A stretch of DNA of 64,000 nucleotides, taken from positions 23,592,715 through 23,656,714 of the forward strand of contig OX463829.1 in the NCBI GenBank assembly GCA_949825045.1, written 5' to 3'. Positions 12,801 through 24,800 of the stretch are shown piece by piece. Both the position numbers and the translations under genes were made by a program. Source of the stretch: Argyresthia goedartella (taxonomy: Eukaryota > Arthropoda > Insecta > Lepidoptera > Argyresthiidae). How positions within the stretch are numbered: position 1 is the first letter of the stretch; each line of letters opens with the position of its first letter. The notes under the pieces are model-generated. The model was not told the DNA's origin. It made no database searches and worked only from the letters and a program-made list of their open reading frames with translations.

Positions 12801-15800
12801 ATTTTCCATTGATTCCATGCCAGTATCAATGTGTTTAAAATTGATTTTCGCCGACTTGACAATAAAAAGGATTTTTCACTTACTGACCGATCTTTGATTC
12901 CTTCTGTCCATCCAAAACCTGCCAGGCTTCTAAATGAATGTCTTAAATTTCTGGCGGATGTATTCCCGTTCTCGTGTCGATCAGAACCTGTGGAAGGTTC
13001 GGTATGCGGTAAGGGTCCTAAATGGCTCGGGCTCGAAGACCTGGCTGCCAAAATACCATCTTCCACTTCGGAGCGATCAAGATGTACAGGCCTGTCGCGG
13101 TGTTCAGCTGAAACAGTACCTGGGGAATAAGGTTTGGTAGTGGAAAGAGCCATCCGAGTTCGTAGTCCTATTGGTGAAGGAAAGCGTTGTGACATAGTTC
13201 ACATAGTGCTTCCTCATCCTGTGTGTCCAACGAGACAATGCACTACGAGAGCTGTATTCGAAGCGAATAAGTCTATCTGCGGTGTTCCCCATATCTCGAA
13301 TATCTTGTTCGTCGCTGCAGACATCAGGTACCATTCGGACAGATCTTGCCTCGTGATAATGCGTCCACTTCACAGTTGAATCGACCCGGAAAGTACTGCG
13401 CTGTCAGGAATGTGTTCAACGCGTCCATTACCCTCAACAGTTGACGTGACAGATCCAGAAGCTTCTTGGACTTAGTTCCAACTTCCTTATTGTATAAGCT
13501 ACAACTGTGCGGTTTTCCGTTTGAATAAAATGTGAGCATTGAGCAGCTCTCCGTCTTCATGCATGATTGCCGCATTAACCGCAAACAGCTCTCTGAGATT
13601 CACATGCCACGACCCGTTTTTTCTATTGACCTGACATCTTGGTGTCTCCAAGCTGAGCACCCCAGCCGAAGTCCGATGCATGTGTGGTGAGAATGTGTGA
13701 GATCAAGCCTCTGTGTATGGAAGGAGACCCCGCTGCGCTGCGCTGCTTCCAACCACCACATCATTTCGGCAAGTACAGGTTCCTTGGGAAGGTGTCGGCT
13801 GTGATATTGCAAGGTTCGACAAAGTAACCTTCCCCATCGTACCACGAATGACGCAAAGTTGAATCTGCCCAGAAGGGACTAGGCCTGTCTGAGAGACCAA
13901 CTGCGTTTGGACAAATGATTGAGAAGTGCCCTGCGTAGCGTTAGGCACTTCGGTTCCTACAGGGATTTCGTGTTCAGTTTGTTGTCCCATGTAACGCCCA
14001 GAAATTCCAGGTGTTGTGTCGGAACCAGTAAAGATTTATCCATGTTGATAGTCCAGCCCAACTGTCGTAATAGGTTTACGTAAATGCATTATGTTCCTGC
14101 GAAACTCGCCATGACTGATTTGCCAACAAAACTCGTCCAGATATACCACGCACTCATGTTGCGGTTTCTTAGGTATTCGGCTATCCAGTTCGTCACAGAG
14201 GTGAATGTCCGTGGTGCTGACGAAAGGCCGAAAGGTAGGCAAGTCGTCTGGAAAAGCTGGCTCAGATCCACCTTAACCATCCAATCTTCGCTCTGTAAAA
14301 AACTTAGTATTCCAAAGTGACAGAAAAGTTGAAATTTCTTGAGCTTGACAAAATTGCTTAACCGTTTCAGGTGGAAGATGGGGCGAAACGATCCGTCTGT
14401 CTTCGGAGCCTGATAAAACGTAGCTGGCTGGGACTAATTTCTGCTTTTTCCAGTACATGCGTGTCTAACATATTTTTATTAGCTGTGACATATAATAGGT
14501 CCTTGGTCTTGTAATTTACCATTATAGATCGATTTGGATATATCAAGGGCGGTTTCATTACAAATGGCATACGAATTCCTCTTAGAAGTTTGCAAATATG
14601 ATCGGGGGCTGATAGATCTTCCCATACATGTATACCTAGTCGGTCCATAAGTTCTGTCACAAATATTTTGCCGCATAGTAAATAATACCAAGTTTTATTT
14701 TATTTAATACAATATATGGTTTGATAGCTCATTAAATACTGATAAATTAGAACGATTATTGGATTTAAATGCCTAAAGCCATATTACACAAATGCTAGTT
14801 TCTTCAGAGATTTTGCACTTTTTTACCCAATCAAAAATACGGACGTGATTCACTTTCTTCACTTTCGAGTCTTTTTTCCATGACTCTTAAAACCTTTCAA
14901 ACTTACGTAAGATTTTAGTCAGAACCCTCGCTGAACCCGTTACCTTAATTTTTAAGCATAAGATAACTAAGTCTGGGTAAAACTAATTTTCATATTCACA
15001 TTTTACGTAGTGTACTTGTTGCCCACAAGATCATTTTTATACGTTTTTCTGAAAACGTAAAAAGTACGTAAAGTTCTCTTTGGTAGCAGTTGGAACTGAA
15101 AGCTAACAGAAAATCAAATGGTTGTTAAGCATGGCCTAAAATCGAGGTTTCAGAATAAATAAAAAAAAACCTTGTTGGTTATCTGGAACACTGTTTTTTT
15201 ATTAAATTTGTGGTAAGTGGTATTTTTGTCAGTTGCGGCGTGTTTTGGGTTCGCGATTGTCTCAAGTTATAAGGTTTTTTGTCATATTGCGATAATCGTA
15301 CAAAATGTATTGTTTTGCAATTTGATTCGTATAAAATAAGCTCTTTAATCATGTATAATACGAATAAGAAAAAGTTTATTGCTGAGTTTTATCTATGACA
15401 GACTATCTTGTGACAGAACTTAAGGACCGACTAGGTATATTGCTTTAGACAGCCGCCCCGAATGACTTGGAGTCAAGCGCGATGGTGTCTATTTGACGAG
15501 TAAGAACCAGAATTTGTACCATTTGATGAGCAGTGTTTGTTCTTGGCATTCCAAGACTTGTTTACAGGTGAACTCGCTTGACCTTTGAACTTATCCAGAG
15601 GTTGTTGCGGTATTTCCCCGAAAAAAGTTTTCGCTCGTCTGCTTGCTCGTTGGTGCCTATTCGGTCTGTTATCATATGGGCGCCTTTGTCCGGATCCGGA
15701 AGCGTTTGTTGCTGACGTCTGCTTTGTAGGCTGGAACTTGGAAGCAAGCTGTTATTTTTATTGCCTTCCCTAATTTTTTGGGTTCCGCACACGAAGAGTG

Positions 15801-18800
15801 CCAAATGGGACCCTATTACTAAGATTCCGCTGTGCATCTCTGTCTGTCCGTCTATCACCAGGCTATATCTCATGAACCGTGATAGTTAGACAGTTGAAAT
15901 TTTCACAGATGATGTATTTCTGTTGCCGCTATTACTAAAAAACAGAATAAAATAAATATTTAAGGGGGCTCCCATACAACAAATGTGATTTTTTTGCTCC
16001 TTTTTGCTCGATATTTTTAACGGCAACAGATTAAAATAAAACAGTTTTTAAGGAGGGCTCCCATACAACAGACATGATTTTTTTTGCCGTTTTTATAGAT
16101 AATGGTATGGCGCGAGTCCGACTCGCACTTGGCCGTTTTTTTTAAGGCTGCGCTCCGTGGGTGGTGGTGGTGCATGGAATCTTTTGCAATACTCCACATC
16201 CTCTGAAATCTTCTTGAGTATCAAATCCCTGCCGATGTAGTCAGCCCGCCGCGCCGGCTACAAGATATTTGCAAAATACCATCGGTCACCTTTGTGAAGT
16301 ATCTGTATTGCATTAGATAAAGCCGCAAATGTATTTCTCAATAAGATACAAACGATCTTCGTTAGACCCAGTAGCACCAAAACGCCTCAATTCATCATTT
16401 ACATTTACCCGGGGATCGATACTTACTATACATTGTATACATTTTTCTGAAAAACGAATTGCGTACCAATCATTGGATTTAAAACAAAGAGCAGTTGAGA
16501 GATTTTTTCGAAATGGTTTTCAATCGATTGCGGATAGGGCGGGTCTTTCAACGTAGTTGATAGCTCGGATAATTGGAGTTGTTTATCCGTGTCGCTTGAG
16601 CTCGGTGGCGGGCGCAAACCTAGCTCATTAATTTTAAGTATTTTTACTCGTAATCAAATTGCAATAAAAGTAATATTTGCTAAGACTTGTTAACGATACG
16701 AAAAACGAAGGCAAAACATGAGCGCCATGCGGCACGCCCCGCCATCTTAGCAAACCTATTTAATATGATACCTGATAATGATACCTTGGACACTATTTAC
16801 ACACATTGATCTAGCCCCAAACTAGGATTCCCTGTATCTTGGGTAGGTACCAGACAACGATAAACATGCTTATATACATAAATATTATATTTAGCTAAAT
16901 AAACCATGACTACTACATAATAATACCTTGGACACTATTTTCACACATTGATCTAGCCCCAAACTAGGATTCCCTGTATCTTGGGTAAGGTAGGTATGTC
17001 GAATTACGCCTACTTAATTTTGAAACTAAATTTATCTTATAATTACTTAAAAGAGAAAAAACACAGTGTACGTAGGCAAAGGATTGTTTAATAATGAATG
17101 AAAAAAACATTTAAAAATAATGCTGTTTACAGCAAACAGACAAATAATAACAAAATTTCAACACGGTGGTTTTGGCGGAATTAAACTACATTATGTTTTA
17201 TTACGCCTACAATGATTTTCTTACCACAACTTTCTAATCGAGTTTTATAGTTTTTTTTATTAATTAGGAACATAATCAGTCTTTAAAGTACTATCACAAT
17301 CATCAGTTCTTTTAATGTTTAGACTTTTTTTTTCAAATCTAGGACTCAATAAAAATAATCTTCAATTACTAAGAAAATAACATAAACTATTATATATTTC
17401 AAATTGCACATAGTTTTAACTTAATAAACTTGTCCCTAGAGAAGTAATTATAACAAAAATAAAAAAATTAAACAAAAACAACCTTAGGCGTTATTTAACC
17501 CAGTTGGGGTAGTAACGCCTACTTAGGTAAAGCAAACTATTCTACGGGGCATTTCACGGTTCGCAAATATAAACCACCCCCGATGTATAAAATTCGAATA
17601 AAAATCGCATTATATTGCAGTTTTCTAAAAATCAACGAAGTTCGTCATCATAATATGGGTTCGGAACAGTATACTAATACTTAAATCACAATTCTTATTC
17701 ACAGCCTCCAGGACATCTAAATATTTCTGCGTCACTTTTTGTCAAACCTACACATTCTTCATGATACCATTTATTACAATAAGCACATGGTCTCATATCA
17801 GCAATACGATTCTCATAACAAGCGTAGCAATACCAGTTATCAGCACAACTTTTGTTTTCTTTGCCCTGTTTTTCGCTCATTTTTTTTTATACTTTTCTGT
17901 TTTGGTATGATCGTTTTTGTCTATTTTATTTTTTTCTCCAAGCTCCATCTTTTCTGCATTTCCAGTTTTGGGTTTAGTATCTTCTTTTTTTATTGTCTCT
18001 TCCGTGTCGTCATTTTTGGTTATTTTTTCAGTTTTGGTTATAGCTTCTACTTTCTTAATTGTCGGTTTTGTGTCGTCCTTTTTTGTTGTTTTGGTTTTAG
18101 CATATCCTTTCTTTAATGTCTCTATCGTGTTCTTGTCGTCACTTTTGATTTTATTTTTTTCAGTTTGGTTTTAACGTCTCCTTTCCTTTTTATCGCTTTC
18201 GTATGTTTTCCTTTAGTTGAATTTCCTGTTTTATTTTTAACATTTCCCTTCTTTTTTGTTTCTTTAATGTCGTTGAATAAATCTTTTGTTATTCTTTGGC
18301 CTTTGTAATTCAAAGCCTTTCGGCGCGGTTTCTTTTTTGTAACTGCATAATTAGGTGTGGGCATAAATAGTTGAAACGCGGATTTTTGAGATAATTGAGC
18401 CAACGGTACATCATCTTCATCATCGTCATTGTCTATTTCAGAATCCGTTCCAGATGAATAAATGCGTGAATATGTCTGGGTGTAGGGTCTTGTAATAAAT
18501 CTAGTCATAACTTCAGAAACATCTTCATCATCAGAAGAATCTTCATCTGTAGACGAGTAATCGAGACTTGTCGTAGGTTGTAAGCCACTTGTAGAGGGAC
18601 CATCAACAAGTGGACGCGGTGGAGTGACTTCTGAAGCTGATGGATGAACATTCCAGAGACATTTCAATTCTCCACTGTCGGCTAGAATTTGAGACGAGAC
18701 TATAGATTCATTTATATTTTTGTTTTGAGAGGTCTGTAGTTCCGGTAGCAGAGAAGCATCTTCATCTGTAGATAAGCAATCGAGACTTTTCGTAGATTGC

Positions 18801-21800
18801 AAGTCATTTGTAGAAGGGCCCACATCAAATGAACGCTGTGGAGTTACTTCTGGAGCTGATGAATGAATATTCAAGAGACATTGCAACTCTTCACTGTCGT
18901 TTATAATTGGAGATGAGACGCTAGATTCATTCGTATCTTCATTTTGAGGTGCCTGTTTTTCCGTTAAAAGAGAGGGTGCAAAAGCGGTGTCAGGCAAAAT
19001 ATCTGGATTGAAGGGATATAGTCCTGTTGCTCGGAAACCGCTTGTGATGTTAGCATGAGACATGCATTTAGACCAAATTTTTGACACCGGAAATTTTTTT
19101 TCTTGTTGAACTCCGGTCGAGTCAATTTTTGAGCATGGGTTTCATAGAAATGCTTCATCACTTCTTGATCCCAGTAACTCTCGAAAGGTTTGTAGCAAGC
19201 CTTGTCAAGCGGCTGCAACTCATGGGTGGTGTTTGAGGGTAGGCAGTATAGCGTAATGCCAAGCAAGTCGGCTTCTTCAACAATCCTATAGTCTAAATGG
19301 CATTTTGCCCCATCAAATATTAATGCCCGGTTCCTATATTTCAAAAACGATCCGTTTTAGTTACGAATGGTAGTTAATTCTACGAGGCGTAAGCTAAAAC
19401 CGTTCCTATAACAAACGTCTCGTTATGCAACCAACCGATGGCTGGCTACTAACGGATGGGAGGGTTACCGGCAACGGAGCGTAAGCGTATTGCATGGAGA
19501 TGTCACTTGGTTGCGTTCCTATAAATATTTTAAACGTCAGTAGACTTTCCAGATAACTATTCATAATGTCACTTGGTTACCCCTCAATTTCGGTCGGTTA
19601 AATTTTATATTTCACTGTTTTCGCTGTAATTTTGAATTTAAAATGACCAGTTCATCAGAAAGTGACAGAGAAGTGTTCGAAATTATATCGAACTCCAGCG
19701 AGACTGACTCAGCAGAAGATAATAGGCAAAACATGCAGCCCAGGACAGAACAAATGGGAGATCACTGAACAAGCCCCGTACCAACAACCATGACGGTCAC
19801 GATCCTCAGCCATGAGGGAGCGACTAGAACGAAAGAACCGACAGAAATATCCCTGAGTCTTAGCCCTGAATGAAGATTTAGGTACCGAGGCAAAAACGTT
19901 GCATGCCTACTAGGCGGCAGACAAATTTGTAGATAAATCAAATGGGAAGATGATAGGTACTCACCGGCGTAATATACATTTCAAACCTGGTCGTTTGAAA
20001 TGTATTATACACTTTGTATTTTTTGAAGAATTTGTCGACTAGAAGAAGACTCAAACTTTTTGCAGGATATATGTATACTTATTTCAATTGATGGATGTCA
20101 ATGTCGAGTCAAATGTCTTTTTCGCGCGATGAACGTTCCGTCCCTGTTATGTATTCTATGCATTCTATTAAGTTTGATAAGGAAAAAAATATGTCACGAA
20201 GATGCCTGCGTTCGTGTAGCTCTAATAAACATCATAAGTTTATAGAACTCTAAGATCAATTCGTATGTAAATATAATTTGTATCGGCTTGAACTTTATCT
20301 TATTACAAATTTAAATCCTGCATATAACGAAACGCACATCTCTGAGTGAAGAGGGCGCATCGGTATTTCAATGACATCTATGACCAACGGACGTCCGTAG
20401 GTAAAAGGTACAGAAAGTAAATTGTGGAACGGTATTAATGACTCGTAGTTGGTTAGGGAAAAACGGACAGTTACTTTTACGGATGACGATCTGTTAAATA
20501 TAGGAACCGGGCATAAAAGAGAATTGCCTGCAGTTTTGTGTTTCGCAAAATGTCTCAGAAAGTCTATGAATAACTCCGAAGTCATACTACCCTTCGGAGC
20601 CATTCTTACGGTTGAACCTGGAGGAAGATTGTTCTCAAACTCAGGCTTCCTTCGAACACCTTTAAATATTATCATTGGAGGTATGGGAATCCCCGTCGCA
20701 TTTGCACAACCAACGATGGTGATGTTCTCACCATGTTCTGAAGCTTGGATGTGCACTCTTTTTGCTCCTTTCCTTTCTGAGCTATTACTGTTGGTTGTTT
20801 GTGCATGGTCAAGCGACAGCCCTTTTCGTCCATATTATACAGCCTTTCGGGATTGTAGTGGATACAGAGTTCGTCATATAGTTTTTCAATTTCTTTGAAA
20901 TGATGTGAAACGATTGCTTTATTAAGTTTTTGGCCTCTCGCTTGATTCATGAACTGGGCTTTTCGTTTTGCAACAACTCGATTCCTTTTCAAAAATAGCT
21001 TAAGCCAGTCACGCCCGGCAAGGCATGACTGCTTATTAAAAGTGTTCGGAATTTGATATCTCTCGCAAAACATGAATGCTTGTTTGCGAATCATTTTTGC
21101 CGTCAGTGGGATCCCCAAATCCGCGAATCTAATAAGCCTTTTTACGAAATCTTGCTCTCGTTCTTTGCTTAAAACTGATTTTCTGCCTAACTCTAGTTTG
21201 GACTTCCCACTTTTTACATAGTCTCGCAACGTTCTTCTTGGGATATTGTACGAATCAGCTGCTTTGTAAGAGGACAATCTGCCTGTTTGAACAGCTGTCA
21301 CCGCTTCTTCCAAGTCACTTTGTGTCCATGAGTTGCGCTTTTTCTTCAAAGTCGACATTTTTACCTAAAAACGATATTCTATTTTAGTTTGGCTATAGCT
21401 ATCAACTTTCCAAAATGGACAAGTTATTAATTAGGTGAATGTTCCAGTCCCAATTCCAAACCAAACACCTTTATTTGACCATTTATGCAAAAAGGTAATA
21501 ATTATTTAACACATCCGCCTTAATTAGCTTTGTTTGATTGATTGTTTTACCACATCTTAGTTTCCAGAATCTACCAATAAAAGGTATGCTAAAAAGTCAA
21601 AGCTAAAAATAAAAATACAAATTTAGTCATTGTTTGGAAGTAAAATTCGGCTATTCCTTTTAAATCATATACTCACTGAAGTACAAAATACGATTAAATT
21701 TGTACTAAGCTGGTTTGGGATTGGTACGTCAACTATTTTTGTCAAAATTAAGGTACCTACTTATGTAAACCAAAAACCATAAACACGTTTATTGAAATAG

Positions 21801-24800
21801 AAGTTAGAAACGCCTTCATGGTGGTTATATACGCCTAGGGTAGTATTTGGTATGGGCAATACCGCCTAGGCGCAATTACCCTCCTTGATATATTCCAACA
21901 TTACTTCAAATAAAATCAAATACCGATCGCATAAAGTTAGTACACAAGCTGGTTACGGACGAGAAAATAGTTATCTAAACGAGTAAGCATTACGTTTCGT
22001 ACCTAACTCACCCCAATAATTAATAAATACTGCGAATATCCTGCTTTGTATTAGTAAAAACGCCACAGCGACCACTCCCGCCGAAACTCAGTTCGCTACT
22101 AAGCTCGCGGGGTGGGGGACGCCGCTTGCGATATTCGGGACTGCGGTGGCACCTGTTAACCTTAGTATGTAGGTATCGAGCGTCATTTTGGCGATGGCTT
22201 AAATAGGATTTCTTGACTATAGGCGTAATTATCGTCTAGGCGTAATTCGACAGACCTACCTTACTAGACAACGATAAACATGCTTATATACATAAATATT
22301 ATATTTAGCTAGATAAACCATGACTAGGGTACAAACATCCGTTCTCATCAAACAAATATTTGCCCCAACCGGGACTCGAACCCGGGACCCTTGGCTTAGT
22401 AGGCAGGGTCACTGCCGACTCGGCCATTCGGGTAGTCGCAAACCAAAACGGGGCGCCAGAAGTCGGAGGGAGTAAGTAGCTAGGATGAAAAACGTGAAGA
22501 AGACATCACTCAAGATGACATCCAGATATCGGCACGCAACAAATAATAAAACATTCGAAGAACTAAAAATATTCAACCTTCACTTTATCGTGTACCCTTT
22601 TGGTAAATATCGACATCGAATACCTCACTAAAAATAGCCATTAAATTTGACGTGAACAGTAAGTAATAGATCACCCTAATTTTGAACTTTTTAAGGAAGA
22701 AAAGGAAAGCCTCTACCCTAATTCAGTATGCAGTCCGTCCGGCTAGGCAACTATTGCCGTTCCATCTTGCATAATACAAGTAACAGTAACATACTTATCC
22801 ACATTGTCGCAGTATTTGACCAAGTTGAGCCACGCTGGTGTATCAAAGAGCTTCCACAGCTGAAGTCCGGATTCGCACTTGATGATCGCTTCAGTGGCGT
22901 GCTCAAGGCAATGGTACAGCCAGGTTGTGTCGCATTGGTTGTGGATTCCAACCGACTCCAACATAGTGAACTTCTTCGATAAGGTCACCAGCCCTGTAAA
23001 TTCCTAGTAATTTATTCACGGGTAAAGTATAGAGTTATTGCAGTCTGGTTTTAACTAACAAAAGTAAGTTTTGATTATATGTTATTCAAAACTCCATTTT
23101 GCGTGACAGTGGGCTCGCCCCTCGCCGCAGCTATGGAGTATTGAAGGCTTCCTCACGATGTCCGAGAACTCAAGCATTTTCTTTACTCACAACTCCACAG
23201 CATAACACCGCGTCCTATGAGCACGGGTTTAGTTTAGACTCCGGGCCATTCGGTTGTGGAATCACTCCCTGGCACCATCAGGGACAGTCCTACTCTCAAT
23301 ATATTTAAAAGTCGCGTGAAGAAGCATTACCTCTCTCTTAAGAATTACAGGTATGTGATGTAATAATGTATGTAAGTATTTATTAGCACATTATATATAA
23401 TAGTAGTAGTTAGTATTATATTATAAGTATAGTATATAATTATAGTAATTATATGTTTTATTTTATTTATTAATATTTATGTAAGTACTCGTTTATTTCG
23501 TCATATTGTTGTACACATAGGTCTACCCCTGCTCAGCAATCAACATTTCCAACTTTAACCTGGTTTGCTGGAAGAGATCTCTTATTAGAGATAAGCTCGC
23601 CTTTGTACACACATTTTTATGTTACTCTTTTTTATATCGTTTATCTACACACGTATCATAAACCCTCTTTACTGCGTACAAAAACCGCATGTTACGATCA
23701 GCATAATGTTAAACTACTTGGTAAAAACTCATTTCTAATCTGAAAAATTACACATTATGACCATAATGTGTAATTACCATAATGTGTAAATTTTCTGCAT
23801 ATTATGACATTCAAATTTCGAACGCCGACGCCCGCTTCCGTGCCGCCCCTAGTTTGTCTGTGAAGTTGGTACTACAGAACAATCTAAACAACGGCAGAGC
23901 CACAATGCCGGTCAAACATGCGGTTCCTGAACACATCAAAGAGAGCTTATGATATGTGTGTAGATAAACTAGTGTATGTAACTGTACATAATTAGGCATT
24001 AAAACTCTCGAGTGATATTATTATGAAACTCGCCTTCGGCTCGTTTCATAAACCCACTCTAGAGTAATAATGCCCTCCATTATGTAGCAGTCACATAAAC
24101 TACTATTGAGGGCAATAAAGAAATTATATAAATTATATATATATGTTTTCCATCACCGTTAGAAGAATAGAACGTTCTTAAATGTACTTGTACATATCTC
24201 ATTGGTACATGGTCAGCACTGGGATTCGAACCCGCACCCACTGCGTGGAAAGCAAGCGTGGTATCCACTTAACTATCTGCCAGATAACGTGGCAATAGAG
24301 GTCATCGACACAGTAGAGGACCGTCACCAAAATCCAATTTATGTGTCGCTAATTAAATCGCTTACCATACAAACCCATCGCAAAACTAGTATCGCTAACT
24401 GTCGTGGTACAAAGCCTACGAGAGAGCTGGTAATACGAGATTCTAGCGATGCAAGTTTGCGATAGTTTTGTAAGGTAAGCGACAGAATTAGCGATATAGA
24501 TAGACCACGGAGCACTTAATAAGTGGACGTTTTGGGTGAAGTATGACCAAAACACTGACTGACGAGGGAACATTGATCAAATTAGGGAATATTTTTGACC
24601 TATTTAGGAAACCTAGGGCATCTATCAAGCACCCAGTGGCGAAATCAAATTATACTCCTAATAATCTGACCTTTCCTTTATAATTAAAAAACATATAGGA
24701 AAGAACCTTGATCTATCTAGTTTACTGACGCATTATAACCGGAGGAGGAAGCAGATATTTACCAACGCAATCAAAAGCCCACTTGTGAATCTCTTTATAC

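Larger units (their letters stand above)
16988..22261 (-). mobile_element. pogo/Tigger-like DNA transposon
   Basis: Inverted ends of 23 bp begin AGGTAGGTATGTCGAATTAC; the opposite end differs by one base. TA target duplications lie at 16,986-16,987 and 22,262-22,263. The flanking SINE sequence becomes continuous if the element is removed. 5,274 bp, of which 1,193 bp is a later insertion. It encodes a CENP-B/pogo transposase on the minus strand. Confidence 0.92.
16757..22437 (-). mobile_element. tRNA-derived SINE, family 1, interrupted by pogo element
   Basis: The tRNA-like head lies at 22,365-22,437 on the minus strand (B box complement gggactcgaaccc). The body runs down to the pogo insertion at 22,261, resumes at 16,987, and is followed by an extra partial body (16,779-16,912). 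Flanked by the GCAAACC duplication. The doubled body suggests a dimeric SINE or a second insertion. Confidence 0.8.
16690..22560. repeat. old dispersed repeat, split by the SINE
   Basis: The left part ends cgccatcttaGCAAACC (16,750-16,756) and the right part resumes GCAAACC at 22,438-22,444. The 7-bp direct repeat is the SINE's target duplication. The outer sequence is the inverse of the copy at 11,840-12,120. Confidence 0.65.

Noticed and set aside
12831..13379. Plus-strand open frames over the DIRS-like region
   Set aside because: They oppose minus-strand frames with clear RNase H-like motifs (GRFNCEVDALSR) and have no family features.
17739..18174. Plus-strand Phe-rich hydrophobic frame, membrane-protein-like
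   Set aside because: It is the complement of the Lys-rich linker of the pogo transposase; the hydrophobicity is an antisense artefact.
24358..24490. Fold-back around atcgcttacc and ggtaagcgac
   Set aside because: Arms are short and interrupted; too weak to list as an element.
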